Assembly: GCA_034440575.1 (NCBI GenBank)
Contig: JAOTOL010000989.1
Span: 124,001 to 188,000 of the forward strand
Length of the DNA: 64,000 bases
Source: Imbricaverruca yamaguchii
Taxonomy: Eukaryota; Arthropoda; Thecostraca; Neoverrucidae
Direction of reading: 5' to 3'
This document shows, in pieces, positions 42,969 to 56,700 of the stretch. A program made the position numbers and the translations under genes. The first letter of the stretch is position 1, and each line of letters begins with the position of its first letter. The notes under the pieces are model-generated. The model ran no database searches, was not told where the DNA came from, and saw only the letters and a program-made list of their open reading frames with translations.

Positions 42969-43379
42969 CTGAGCACGCGAAGAGCATCGAGGGGCGAGGA
43001 GTTCCCTCTCCTGCGGAAACTGGAGCGGGCAACACTTCCTCCGGCAAGTCTTGCGGTCACGGACACTGGTGCCTCCCATGGATGGCTGGCTCACAGCTTG
43101 TCGGGAAAACCCGGCCAACCTTGCGGTATCGCTGAAGTCAGCGGAGACCACACCCCCGACGGCTCTGGCACAATGCCAAGGTCAGGGCCCAGGCGCCTCC
43201 GCGGGTCTCAAGAGTGTGTTGCGACACCCACGCAACGCCGGCACCTGTGCCTGCAGTATTTCTTCTGAAGACGTGGCGCCGGTACTGCACGCTGCGCAGG
43301 CACTGAGTTAGAGAGTGGGTCAAACGGCAGGTCGAACGGGTTGGACGAGTCAGCTGCTGTGCTGATGCTGGCTGTCGGG

Positions 43380-43510
43380 CCGCTCTTGGCTCAGACAGCA
43401 GAATAGCTAAATATCTGTCTATTTGTCTGTCCATCTGCCTCACTGACTGTCTGTATGTCTGTCTACCTGCCTGTCTGTCTGTCTGTCTCTCTCTCGCTCT
43501 ATCTGCCTCA

Positions 43511-43548
<38 letters not shown>

Positions 43549-43591
43549 GCTTCACTGTCTGTCTGTCTGTCTGTCTGTCTATCCATCTGCC

Positions 43592-43647
<56 letters not shown>

Positions 43648-43660
43648 ATACATCTGTATG
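43380..43660. repeat. (CTGT)n and (CT)n microsatellite
   Basis: Compound simple repeat: TGTC/CTGT units to about 43585 then (CT)n to about 43643. ORFs across it are artefacts. Confidence 0.97.
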
Positions 43661-43799
43661 TATGAGTGTGTGGGTGTGAGAGAAAAGGGAGAAAGGGAGA
43701 AAAGAAAGAGGGAGAGACGGCGGGGTGCACTTGACATATCTCTCGCATTTGTTCTGGGCTGGATTTAGTCCAAATGCCGGATTGAAACTGGAACGTCAT

Positions 43800-45540
43800 T
43801 GGCCCACCCCATATGGACTCTCCTTATCTCTCAGAGGGCTCTGTTCTCCCTCAAAAGACCATTCTCAGGCTGCTTTGAGCTCTTCCTAGCTATCAACAAC
43901 TAGTGTGATTTCAACTGAGGCTGACCCTCGGCACATGAATTGCCAGCCTATAAGTCTACCTTTAGTCTCTCAGGGTACCTTTTTCATCATTTAAGCATCA
44001 CTCTCAACCTCAGTAGTATCCCAGTCAAGTACTAGCTGACTCTCACTAGACCCTCTTCATCCGTCAGGGCCGTCTTCTGTTTCTACTGGCATATCACAGC
44101 CCTCAATAATCTTGCTTATTTCTCATCGCAGAGGAATTTCAGATCTGAGATGGGCCCTCATTAGCCATCGTCAGCTCTTAGGGGTCCTGGTCTCCCCTCC
44201 CCTAGGGTCTCTTTGAAAATCAAGGAGCATTCCAGCACTCTTTTGCCCTTAGTTATTAGGGTCCCATTTCAGCTGAGACTGGTTTGTCCAGCTAGCATGG
44301 GCATTTTGACTTTAGGGCAGACCCTCTCTTACCTTCACGGCAATTGTCAGCCTATAGGATGGATGTCTTCATTTCTTACGTCCATTCCCATGCAAGCTGT
44401 CTGATGCGCTAATATTTTCCTCGGTTACATCTCTGCCCCTTAAGGCGGTCGCCTGGAGTATCCCATTGGACCCTTCCTTCACCCCTTAGAAACTCCGATG
44501 CTTTTTAACAACCCGGGCCCCTCAACGGCCTTAGAGGCACTTTACGCATCACCAGAAAGCCTCGATATCGGGACGGATCGCCTCTGTAGCTCGGAGTCCT
44601 CCCTATCGGCCTGAGGTCTGCTGTCAGCTCTGAGCCCCTCTCCATCATTGTGAGCCAAAGCCGACCCTGTGACGCCGGCCGTCCGGTCATCAGCCTCCAT
44701 CCGTCGGCTCAGAAACTCTCTGGACACTCCCCGTCCGGCCGGATCCATCTTCTAAAAGTTCTCGGGCTTCCTCCGTTGCGCAAGTGGACTCTTGTGCGGT
44801 CCCGCCCCCATCGGCCCAGAGAACCTTGATGCCGGCTCTGGGCCCACTCCGAGAGCCCGGGGTCCTCCCGCGGCTAGAGGTCCTCTCCGTCGGCGCAGGG
44901 TCCCTCCTTGGCTATACAGGACATCCCCGGTCAGGTCGGAGGCCTTCTTTCAACAGCTTGAGCCCCTCCATCAAGCTATGGGCCCTTGTACGGCTTCAGT
45001 CGACCCAAAGGCCAATTATGACGGCCCGAAGCTCTCTCCCGCAACTAGGGCCCCCTGCGCCATTTTTAGTCCCCTTTGACGACCCAGGGTCCCTTCGGAC
45101 AAGCCCGAAACCATATTTCAAACTCTTAGAAACCGTGCATCAGATCTGGAGCCCTTTCTTCAGCATGGGCTCCGACGACAGTCCATGGGCCCATCATATT
45201 GGTTCGAGCCCACTCCGCCAGCCCGTGGGCCCTCCTAACTATCAGGTGGCTATTCCAACTATCAGGAGGCCGTTCCGTCGATCTAGAAGCCCTTCGCGTC
45301 AGCCAAAGCAATGGCCCTCAACATCTTCCTGAGAGCACCTCCTTTGACTCGAGGCTCTCTTCATCGGCCCGAGACCCTTTCCGTCAGCCCGTGGTCCCTT
45401 TCGCCAGTCAAAGGGCACTGCACGTCGCCCCGGGGGACATAGCAGGCTTCCTGCACCGACGCCTTGAGAGGCCTTTGCGGAAGCCTCAGGGTGGCCGTTA
45501 GAAGTGCCCCCTCCGATCCTACAGGGGGTTAGGAGCGATC
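43800..45540. repeat. Old degenerate 20-21-bp array
   Basis: A weak period of 20-21 bp with consensus near GAGGCCCTCTCCGTCAGCCC is visible, clearest at 45180-45430 (for example GAGACCCTTTCCGTCAGCCC next to GTGGTCCCTTTCGCCAGTCA). The Pro/Ser/Arg-rich frames (44784-45501) follow from it. Confidence 0.7.
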
Positions 45541-45559
45541 GCCCTCTTTGTCCGCCCCC

Positions 45560-48500
45560 CCAGGTTTGTTATGGCGCAATGCTAGTTTTTTGTCGGCTCG
45601 ATGCCTTCCTGGCAGTTTGTGAAAGTAAATCTTGAACTTGGTCACCCCACTTTCTTTGGTGGTGCCTTCCAGCTGCGTCTCGTTGGCAGTGGTGGCCTGG
45701 CTTCCCTAATGGAGGCTGCATTATATCCTATGTGCAGTGAGAATCATTGCATCATTGACACCAGAACAAATTGTAAGTAGAATGGGTGCTTGCACTTCTG
45801 GTTGCTTTCAGCTGATTGGCGTACAGCCGATACTTCAATTTTCTCCAGCTGTCTTCAGTGGTACTAGTTCCAGCTGCATGGTTTTCCTAGGACGTGGACA
45901 CAACTTCCACTCCTCGGCAAATTTGTGCTTTAAGGTTTTCTGCATATATTGTTTGAATCTTCATGTTGAATACAATGTTGATGCATATGACGAAGATGAT
46001 GTGACCCCATATTTCTTTCGTAAATGTTCAGTTGGCGAGCGATATAGCACAACAAGGGCATTGCATGCGGTAATATACGATAAGACATATGGATACAAAA
46101 TCATAGCCTACTCGAAGCTAAGCTATCCTAGCCTTTTTAAAAACGTAACTTAAGAAAAATTGAAGATATGGTTGGTTTTCAATTTTGGTCCCACAATTTC
46201 TGGGCTACATACTTAAATTAACCTAACCTAATCCAGACCAAAATGCTTTTGAAGCGAAACAATTAGGGGACATTTCATGACAAAAGGGAAGAAGTGTTTT
46301 CTCAACTTTTGCAAATAAAAACCTAACCTAACGCATTCTAACTTAAATAACCTATTCTCTTTCTTTGCTATATGGAACGCTATATATAGAAAATGTGTAA
46401 TAAAATTTGCTTTGGTGACACATGAGGACGTATAATACCTATTCCCTCCATGTGCGATGAACGTGGACAGATTTTCTGTAGATATATTCTCCAGGACTGA
46501 AAAAAAAAATTAAGACGAATTATCTCCCGCCCAGCAAGCTTTCTACAAAATAAAGACCCCTCCTCCATCAAATCAGCGACATTCACCCATCCCACTTCCA
46601 CCTGTCCCATGTAATCTTACTCACTTTCGAATAAAATGTCATGCTTTTTTCCTGTTCAGCTCCCTGAAAAACAACCACTTCAGGAGAAGCGATAAAAAAA
46701 GTTTCTTCAAGATAGCGATTCGCTATGGACGTTCACGATTGTATTCGCTTGCTTCCATGCCTGCTCTTGAAGTATGTCTGCTGTGGTTATTAAGTGCCTC
46801 AAACTGTTACTTTCTTTATAGTACTTTTTAACAATCATATTTCATAGGTTAAGTGCTAAAAATATGATTAATTATCCATGTCTATTCCGATAGCTCGACA
46901 CAATGACACAAATTACGTCCGTCGCATGATTTCTGGCTTTGTTGACGCCAAACTGTTTACACATCGGGGCAAGCGCGACGCATGTACCCAACTGAACATA
47001 TTTACTCCCGTGGTAAGCTTGGTATGACTTGCTTACGATTTGTGAAGCAGAGTAAAGTTGTAAGTAATGAACTAAAGTTTACGTCGGTGCAGTAGTACGT
47101 AGTGCAGACATATGCAAAGTAGGCTATTTAACGACTCCCGTTGTGCAAAATTCACGCATTTCTCAACATTGTCTCACCATTATTTGCTGGCGCTGGCCAT
47201 CTTCCTGGCATTGTGCTATCGCTATATACGCATCGTCCGCAGACTACATACACACGGTTTATGCTGCAGCGGTCTGGAGGTCTCGCCGGTGCAGGCGACG
47301 TTAGAACTATACACCGAAGCGTGCAGCATGTAGGCTTCGGATGCCTTCTACTTTGGACGGTTCTGTCAAATTGCCACTTACTGTGGTGGTATCGCTACAG
47401 CTACAACTATGAATTACCTGGGGGCGGGTAGGACACGAGGCAACTTTTTCCGACCATCCTTCCATACCTGCATAGATAGTCCTGTCTTCTTCCATCAGCA
47501 AGATCATACATTTATATATGCAGGCTATGCTATATATGTGGGCTATGACATCCATGTGGGCTATGTCTACGGAATTCACACAAAAAAACTGGTATCGCTG
47601 CATTGTGAAAAAATTAGTAGTAAGGAACAGAGGCGAATTGCTGAATCAGTATTCCAAGAGAGCAATACCTGATTCTAACGCTGATGAATTCGAATCCCAC
47701 TTCAGGTGCTAGCTCGTAGGGCGTCGGGCTGAACTCAGTAAATATCCAAGCGGCTCGACAGGACATTTGACACTTCATAGGGCTCAAGACATCTCCCCTC
47801 AAACCCCTACCTAGATCTCCACTCCCTAAGACCATTTGTCTTAGGGAGTCAGTAAGCTGTCTTAGGACAGCTTTTTATATGGTGAGGAGGTTAGTTGCTA
47901 TAATTAATCCTCCAGTGGTAGTGGCTTATGGACGCCAATGGAAGACTCGCTGATAACAGTCCTGCATGTATTTACTACATACATAGGGAATGATGGTATT
48001 GTGAACGGCAGATCTGGCATGCGCCCTGGAGGGCCTCTGAAAATTGCGCGCACTTCAGGGGGCGGATTCAACCCCCCACCCCACCTCCACTAAGCGCTCG
48101 GCTCCTATTAAAGCAGGAGTAACTAAAGTATCCGGGTGGATGGGTACGTCAGTGAACTCTATTGTGTGCAAATTTCATGACCTGAAGTCAATAATTACAA
48201 GGTCAAATGAAGTTGCACACGTCACAATTTGCTTGCTTTGCGTGGCTTGACTTCATTGTTTGGATCGCCGTGATTGTGTTTAAATGCTTTGAAATAGGTA
48301 TCAGTGATGTTTTGGACATTACTAACGATGCAATACAGATGCTAGACCCGGCATTTGACCTCAGGTCACATGTATAGCAGTACTTCATCAGGTCAGTACT
48401 TGCTCCAGTTAACGGAACTGGGCCGCCTGCCCGACTGCTCCGTCGGGCGGCTCGGCGCAATTGACTTCGCGAAGAAAGGAGTGAAGTATATGAATGAAGT

Positions 48501-51330
48501 ATGGAAACGCTTAGGTACACAATGACATACAGTAGTTTTCAGTATGTGCAGGTAGTAACATGCAAAACGACATCAATCGCATGACAGTAATTTGCATTTA
48601 TGATATTTCAGTTGGCGAAGTTTGGTTTCATTAGCCGGTCATGAACTTGACATGATTTGACCTCGGTGACCTAATATCACCTTGAAACTACATAGCATAA
48701 TAATATACATCAAACAAGTCGCTAGTGCTGCGAAGAACAATTCCCTTTTGCCGATATGCGGGAAGCGTATCCGCGCCGATATTTGTGATCTAACGCTATG
48801 AAGTGTTTTGACTTAAGCGGCCTCTAACTCGAAACATGTTCGGCGGATTTCCGAGTTTTGTACTGTGGGCGACGTGTCGAACATTTCTATGCACGGACGC
48901 AAAAATGGCGTATATCGACCGGTAAAATCGGGAGTTATGTACGAAAAACCGGACGGGTGAGCGGATTTGGCCCTCCACCCCGCCAGTGCGCGTGCTAGCA
49001 CGGCCGTCTGCTGATCTGCGGTCGTATGCGGCACACCAAAGCCCCGACCACAAACTCCCAAACACATTTCACGAGTGGTGCGTAAGCGTTGCATCAGTAT
49101 CCCCATTCATTCATCAAGGCACTCGCAGCTAGAACTTTGCAAATGTGGCCGGAAACCATCAAATTTGCCAGGGTTTGCTGCGCAGAATTCGCCACGCTAA
49201 AAGCATACCACTGCAACGAAGTCACTCACGCCGCATCGTACATAGCAGATCGGACGGCCTGTCTGCTAAGCTAACTAAACAGACAAGCTGTCTGATCTGC
49301 TCAGTGCGATGCGGCGTGAGCAACTTCATGTATCACACACCAGTAATTGACCATGGCGAAAATGGGTGTGAATACATGGCGGGATGTGCCATCGGGTATC
49401 ATTGCTGGCATACACCACTCACACCAACTACAGGTCTAACATGTATTGTATCATCTGTTCATGTCTTTTAAGAGCCTTGCTTTTTGTTGCAGAAGGATGT
49501 TGTGTTGGTGTGTATGTATGCTTAGGATGAACATTACCCAACAAAAAAGATAGTTATACGTTAAACATGTTGAGGATGTTCATCTATGAACGAAGCAGTA
49601 TGCACTAGTGTTGGGTATATTTGCACCGAATCATTCAATACGCCGTTAAACTTTTCGGTCAGATCGGTCTTTCCGGTCAGATCCTCTCTCCTCGTCTCAG
49701 GGGCCGGGGGTCATTAAAAGCAACCCCCTCTAATCTTTAAGCTAAGCATCACAAGAAATGAAACAGAGATGCCATTGGAAGCCACTCAATGCGTAGGGCT
49801 AGAGACCACCCCACCATTTTCACCCCTCAAAATGTAATGTTATAAGGGGGTTTACTAGGTCACGATTCATGCCATCCTTTTAGCTCTTGGGAGTTTATCA
49901 TTGGGAAGATTTTATCAAACAAAACTTATTTGGAATCAGAAAAGAAGGCATAAAGGACGGTGCATCCAAAATGCTTTCTTATCGAAAAAAAAACATGAAT
50001 ATTTAATAAATTTGGAAACTGCTTAGTGTTCGATTTTTTTATTTATTTCATGGGTAGAGCGAACCAAGAAGCGTTGTGTTCAGTAGGCCTTACCTCATAA
50101 AATATACCTACTTCAGCCAGAATCTTCGATTTCGATTTTAGGCAAAACAGGCATATGTGCAAGACAATTAATTCATGGAAAACGCAAAACTTCAAACTGT
50201 TCTCTGGCGTGTTTTGTTGCTCTCCAATGATACACACATAATAAAAGTTTCATTCAAATATGATTACCTGTCAAAGCGGGATGGCTGATACTAACGTTTT
50301 GGAGGTGACCTCCCTTGTCCTGAACTAACTCGGTGATCGTCGATGACCTGACCACAAAATTTTGAGACAAAATACTAATCTGATGTGGAAAAGGGATGCC
50401 AAGTTTCAACGCTCTGCCTCGAGCCGCTTTTCACTGTCCGCGTAAATCCTTATGGTGGCGGAAAAGACCCTCGAGACGGCGCGAATTATGAAGTCATTAA
50501 TTCTCAATGTTGACAACAAGAAGTCGTTAAGAAGTCGTATGTCAAGTCATTAAGTCGTGTTTTGCGGCACCTTGTGCTGGTTTTGAAAGCACGTGACTTA
50601 CTGCGGCTTGTATCAAGATGATCAAAACCGCACTGTGCTTCGTGCAGAACCTTCTGCAGGCGTTACAACTCACACACAAAGCATGTCCTCTAGGCAATAT
50701 TGCATGTTGTGCTTGGCCATACCCCAGTGGAGGCTGATGTCCAGCAGTAGGTGTGACATGTCATCCGGTGCCGCACAAACAACACTTCAAACAGCATCGT
50801 TACAAGCTTCCAGGTTGTAGGGCACATCTACAGAGAGACACTGGTCACCAGTCATACAGTACTGTCTCTAATCGGCTGTGTTTTAACTGCTTAGACAGCT
50901 CTTCCAAAGCAAATAGAACGCAAACTCCCAAAACAAGCGAAATAGAAGCTTGCCTCTGTACGCTCGCTAAGTTCTAAAGCACCTAGTAAGCGCATTGAGC
51001 AACGCGACCACTGCGGTTCCTGCAGCCGTGGGATTATCCTCTCAGTGCATTCCAAAGACATGACAAACCACTTTCCCTGTACATCCACTCCTAATTTTTA
51101 CACGCCTAAAGCACTCCAAACAGGAGCATGCTCGACGCTGCATTCTTACTTCATTTCATATGATCATTCTTCTAAGTTAATTGCGAGTTTGCCCTCAGCT
51201 CCGGAAAATCTCGAGCCGCAATCTGAGGAAGCCTATCCGCATTGCCCAACGTGCCACTATGGGAAGCACCTCTTGCACTGTGCACAACCACGATGCAGTC
51301 ACTGGCGTTGGATCACTGCACGGGGTAGTG
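45560..51330. other. No gene recognised over about 5.8 kb; two hairpins
   Basis: A 138-codon plus frame at 45737-46153 is not recognised. Hairpins: 47821-47849 (12-bp arms) and 49225-49320 (41-nt imperfect arms, 14-nt loop, CTCACGCCGCATCG...). GGTCA-rich text lies at 48180-48370 and 48655-48690. Two short CCTAA runs are near 46210 and 46322. Confidence 0.5.
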
Positions 51331-51331
51331 A

Positions 51332-51628
51332 TTACTCTTCCTTGACGTAGCATCCCATGCCGTGCGAGAACAGCGAGCTCGCCATGTTCGCCAGCTGGCC
51401 TGCGGGGCTGGTCATCGTCGACGTCATAGCAGAGGTCACGGCCGGGGTCACAGCAGAGGTCACGGCCGGGGTCACGGCCGGGGTCACGGCCGCAGAGCGT
51501 TTGCTTGACGGCGGCGTGTGCAGATAAGCACGGACGTAGAAGTTGATGAATAGGGCGCTGAGCACGATGAGGTAGGTGAAAGTCATGGTGCACGTCCAGA
51601 GAGGCAGCCCACACCGCATTGAAGGCAT
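51332..51628 (-). CDS. ELOVL-type fatty-acid elongase, probable terminal exon
   Basis: Preceded by TTCGCTGCAG, the exon encodes CGLPLWTCTMTFTYLIVLSA then LFINFYVRAYL, and ends at a TAA after a Ser/Thr/Ala/Val-rich tail. ELOVL proteins end with a Cys-x-x-Pro-x-W block, a last membrane helix and x-N-F-Y-x-x-A/T-Y before a variable cytosolic tail, which this matches. The tail contains a 12-18-bp coding repeat (T-P-A-V / T-S-A-V). Upstream exons with the HxxHH box were not found in the 12 kb above. An unrelated short membrane protein is the alternative. Confidence 0.45.
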   Translation of the reverse strand: MPSMRCGLPLWTCTMTFTYLIVLSALFINFYVRAYLHTPPSSKRSAAVTPAVTPAVTSAVTPAVTSAMTSTMTSPAGQLANMASSLFSHGMGCYVKEE

Positions 51629-51644
51629 CTGCAGCGAATCACAG

Positions 51645-51855
51645 ATTAGTTTGACCTAGCACCATGTCGCAAGCAAGGAGACCTGCCACCGTGCCACACT
51701 GTGCGAACGATGTTTGACGTCAACATACTTCGAAGGGTGATAAGGTGATGATAATAACCAGAATTAACTACGAACATAGTCCCTGGACATCGAACAGTTG
51801 CTAAAGAATACCAGCCAGGGTCCAGCAATTTAACGTATTCATTTTTTTTTTTTTG

Positions 51856-51911
<56 letters not shown>

Positions 51912-53130
51912 GTGTAAGGCGTGTAAAGCGAGGACTGTGACTCGTCACCGACTATCGAGGACCATGTGAAGGCACCAGTTGACAAGGCTCAGACTTGGAA
52001 TGGTAGTAGTCGTGCATGTGTAGACATGCTCTGTCTACAGAGTTATGGAGAAAAGCATCATGACAGGCCATCAGAGCGAAACTGAATACCGAGGACCGAT
52101 GCGATAACCGAGGACCGATTTCGCACGGGCGCAACCAGGGGAACAACTGCGGAAGTTTGCTCCTTTCCTCGCTCAGAGCGTTTTTCAAGCGAAGTCGCTT
52201 CTCAGAGTAGAAAAGGCACCTCATCCAGGGAAATGGTGCCACATCGGGAGAAATGGTGAGCCTCCAGAAAGAAAATACTCTAATAATCAAATTCCCTTCA
52301 TCCGCCCCTGCCGGTGTGTGAACTGTGCGAACGTGTTGTGAATAACGAGGACCGTGTGTGAAGGGTTCCTACCATCCACCACATGCGAGGACCGCTTTAT
52401 ACCCGTCCACGTTGTCTTCTCAAACGCCCTGTGCGGTATCGACGCTGATCACAGCCACAGGTATATGATTATGAGTCTGGCACCTGGCATCAAGCAGCAA
52501 GGCGCAACTTGACATCCGCTAGGAAGCAACGTATATTTCCTGGTGACGTCGAATACTTCCCTTGTAACTTAGTTTCAGTAATTCGAAGTCATGATCACGA
52601 AGCATCATGCAATTGTGTTTAACATCAGATGCTCCTTAGTGCGACCGTACTGAAATACTGGAATTTGTTTGAATTGTTTGAAATACAATGTGTTCTCCTT
52701 CATTTTCCTCTGCTACCCAGTTTGCGCAGTAGTGGAGAGCGGCAACGGGAAGCATTCCATAATGCATACAATGATTTTCAATTCACTCTTCAAACCCGAA
52801 TGCGTCGGACACAATGTGAAAACATGCGATATGACGCCATACAAGCTCATCTTCCCTCACCCGTCGCCCATTTCACCTTGAAGCACGTTAAGCTCTACGT
52901 CAGTTTGGAGGACTATCGAGCGCCTCCTGCCGGGCACAGGGGAACTGACTGCACAAGTGCTGGTGGCGCCTTTACCGAATCCCCCTGCTGTGGGAAATTA
53001 ACAAACAAACAAAAAATACTAGGGAACGGCAACGAAAACAACACGCAGTAATCTGGAACTTAAGCAACTTTTATCATAAAATGACCTTTTGGGATCATTG
53101 CAAGGATTTGTTCTCGCCGCCAACATAATA
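51645..53130. other. (CA)n with conserved flanks; no gene seen
   Basis: (CA)n at 51857-51908 is preceded by a T run and followed by CATACGTGTAAGGCGTGTAA and repeated CGAGGACC motifs (to about 52390). The flank resembles that of the (CA)n at 63.07 kb. The plus frame 52629-53051 is not recognised. Confidence 0.6.
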
Positions 53131-53139
53131 CGATACTCT

Positions 53140-53770
53140 GTCCTGCTGAGTATCGTAGAAGCTGACTGGATCGGTGCTGATGGTGTCCCTGATGAGCCGT
53201 CCCTACTTAACACCGTTGGACCTGGCCGAACTGTGATGGTGGCGTCTCTGTCGAGCGGTCCTTGCTGACTACTGCGGGAGCTGACTGGACAGGTTCTGGT
53301 AGCGTCCCTGCCGAGCCTGAATGCCGTCAGAGTAGCGAACCAGTACTGGCGGTGTCACTGCTGAGTCACCTCTACTGGGTACCGGTGGAGTCGACCGACC
53401 GATGCTAGTTGCATAATGACTGAACGATTCCTACTTGGTAACTGGGAAGTTGATCGGACCAGTGTTGGTGGCATCCCCGCCGAGCAACGCCTGCTGAGTG
53501 TGGGGTGCTGGCCGGCGACGCTGGTGGCGTACAAACCATGCGGCCCCTACTATGCACCGTGGGAGCTGGTGCTGGTGGGGTACGTGCCGAGCGGTTCCTA
53601 CTGAGTGCCGTGGGAGCTGACTAGGCCAGTGCTGGTGGCGTTTCTCTGGAACCGCCACTACTGGGTACTGGGGGAGCTGACCGGACCGGTGTTGGTGGCG
53701 TCTCTGCTGAGCGGCCTTACTGAGCACAGGTGGAGCTGATCGGCCGATGTTGGTCATGCCGATGATAGTA
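53140..53770. repeat. About 60-bp degenerate minisatellite
   Basis: About ten units with GGGAGCTGACTGGACCAGTG, TGGTGGCGTC and CTGCTGAGCGG-type segments. Confidence 0.88.
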
Positions 53771-56700
53771 GTGTCCTACTATTTCTGTGGTATCGCTGTA
53801 GTGTAATAGTCATGGTGAAACGGTTCCAGATGTGGAGCGAAACGCCGAGTTCGCGTGTGAAAATCAGTTTGTTTTTTTTGGCGTCTGAATCGTACTGCAT
53901 GTCGTTAACCGCTAAGAGTAAGTAGCCCTGTGGACCACTTGGAATAGTGTTTGTCTGTTGCGGTGTTATTTAATGTGGGATATTCACCACCAGATTTCAA
54001 ATACGTCTGGATTCGTAATTGTTAATGCGGAGATCGAATCGAGTTTTGCCGAACTTTAGCAATATTTGCTGGATTTTCACTTATTCGTCTTTGAGAAGCA
54101 TTACAGTCAATTTTATAAAAAGTCCGGTTCGAACAATCTTTGAAACAAAACTTGGCATCCTGTGCGGTTTCAGTCTGCTATTTTCTTTGTCTTTCGGCGG
54201 TAGGTGCTTCATGATGGCTAGAACTAGGCTGAGGTTCGTCTATGTGTGCAGAATTTCAGATAGTGTTCAAATCATAACAATAATGATACAAATGCGCAGA
54301 AATGAAAATGCCCTGCACGCCTTATTCGCGATGCTAACACCACAGGAAATAAAATATCTACCACTTTATAGTTCCCTCTGAATGTAAAATGAATAGCGAT
54401 TCAAAACACGATGTTCATGTGGATGCCATCAGTCATGGCATCTTTCCACAAATATACGTGTTTCACAAAACAGAATATACATTCCGTGTTGAGGTTAGCA
54501 TATTGTTGCGCGATAAATATCTTGTGTAGTCTTATCATGTCTCATCAGAAAGGGTCATTATAACATAGTGATCATAATGGTCATATGTTCACGATCATTA
54601 TGTTCTTGAAAGTTCAATATTTGCAAGCGACGATATGGGAATCCCAACTTCGTCTCGATACTATACAAGAAGAGTGAATACGTGGATTATAGATACAGGT
54701 GTGAAAACGAAAGTTATTTATATAAAAATTGAAATCCGGTACAACTTCAGCTATGCTATTTGTTTCTTGGTTTCTAGTATATCATTGGACCGATCAGTAT
54801 TGGTAACCTATTGGTGTGACATAATGCTGCCTCAGGTATCGTCGCATCCTCTCCGCTGGTGCCAATCGATTGCTGCTCACATGACGAGCAATAAGGGGCG
54901 TACTGTTAGACTGTGGGCTACGCCAACGGAGAGAGTTGGAAATATCGGAACACAACAGTCAGGTTTTGAGGTTGATTCAAATTAGTCAGGTCCTGCAACG
55001 AGCCGGCGACTCGTAACGCGGGGCTTAGAGTTACAAGCACGGTGTGATGGCTAAAGCAAGACTATTGAGCTTATGGATGCGTTAGGCATGCGGCCGAGCC
55101 AGGTGGTGAATCTGCGAGCTCGGGAACGGATCCAGAAGCCTGGCGGGATGAACTTTCACAACAAATCTCCGATTTATTTTCCTTTAAAAATTATTCGATT
55201 TTTTAACCGCTGATATTCCTAGAATTTGTTTGATACCATATTTATCATATATAATGTTGCTAGACTTCGAGAAAATACAATCTTATTGCAAAATATAGGA
55301 AATAGTCGGTTCCTAGAGGAGGGGGAATGGCGGAATGGCTGCAAACACGAGTCCATGGCTATTCAGGGCGTTCGCAATACCCATGGATCTGATATAACTA
55401 TGACTAAATAAGCGTGTGTCCTTGTTAGCACTTCATTTACTCTTCGGCACCATAAACACTCACAGAGCATGGGAGGATATAGGGAATAAGCATAGGAGCA
55501 TGTGTGAAATGTGAAATGTGCCCCTTTGGCTGGATAGGCCAGAAGGCTCGAGTGCACTCCTTCCCCTGCCACTCGACTGATTTTTCATTCGTCAAGGACT
55601 ACGAGGGATAGACGCCTCTAAGAGGAAGAGGCCCCACTTGGAGACGAAAAACCACCCTTCATTGTGCTCCGGTATACTCCACATCTTTCGCTTTACGAAT
55701 TTTTATGCCGAAGCGCCCCGCCGACCAAATGTGTCCCTCCCGAAGGAAATTTAGGAATTTACCCCTGAATGTTTTGGTTTTTTAAACGTGGCTGCGTGTG
55801 GAGAATTATGTGCATGACTCGTTGGTTGGGAAATATGCTGGGGGGATAGGTGTCAATTTTCAGACAGGTATGTAAGTGCCGAAGAGTGTTGAATATGGGT
55901 CTGATAAGGAAACAAGGGTTTGAAGTGTTATCATGCATAGCATGTCATATACTTCGGACGATATTTAGTGAAGCACTTGCGTCCATTTATCCAGAACTCA
56001 GCCAGACCCTTCTTTCTAGTGTTTATTCTCAGGTTTCCATTTAACTGGGATGCAAGCGGGCAAGACCTTGGTATTTTCAAATTAGACAGCCAGAACCTGA
56101 CTGGTTTTCCTCACTGATTCCCAATTAAATCTCAACACATTGCAACCTGGGTTGCCAACAAGCACTTAAGCACAAATGTCAAGGAATGATTTCCCCTAAT
56201 GTGGCACTTATTTCCCCGGACCATTGTCACATGCTACAGAGAGTGCTACAAACTAACCTAGCATACACCAGCAGATAGTTGATCGCATCAATTAGGATGA
56301 ACTATCAATCATCTTTGTCAGCAACTATCCATTCCATCACCATCACCATCCCATTCTCACGCTTCACACCATCACCATCACCATCGTTTAGCACAATCGG
56401 GTCAACTATCAGTAGGTCCATGTTAGGTTAATAATTTACGCATAGGTGTAGGTTAGGTTACATCAGCTTACAACACGTGCAATATACCTTCAATAAGGAG
56501 CTGAGGAAATGAGTGCTACTGTAGGAGAAATAGATGTTCAGCAAGTGGTTTAAGTACTGAGAGGAAATATGGACCAGGAAATGAATGCAAAGGCCCCCTG
56601 AAGACATAAGCGCGTATAAATAGCATCAACTATCCTGATTAACGTTGCCCCCATTTTATTATGTGTTGACGGTCAATCGTGGAAGTAGTTTACCTCCGGT

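Noticed and set aside
43455..43799. Ser/Leu-rich and Arg/Glu-rich frames
   Set aside because: Translation of (CTGT)n/(CT)n.
46205..46340. CCTAA repeats as interstitial arthropod-type telomere DNA
   Set aside because: Only two to three units at each site; too short to claim.
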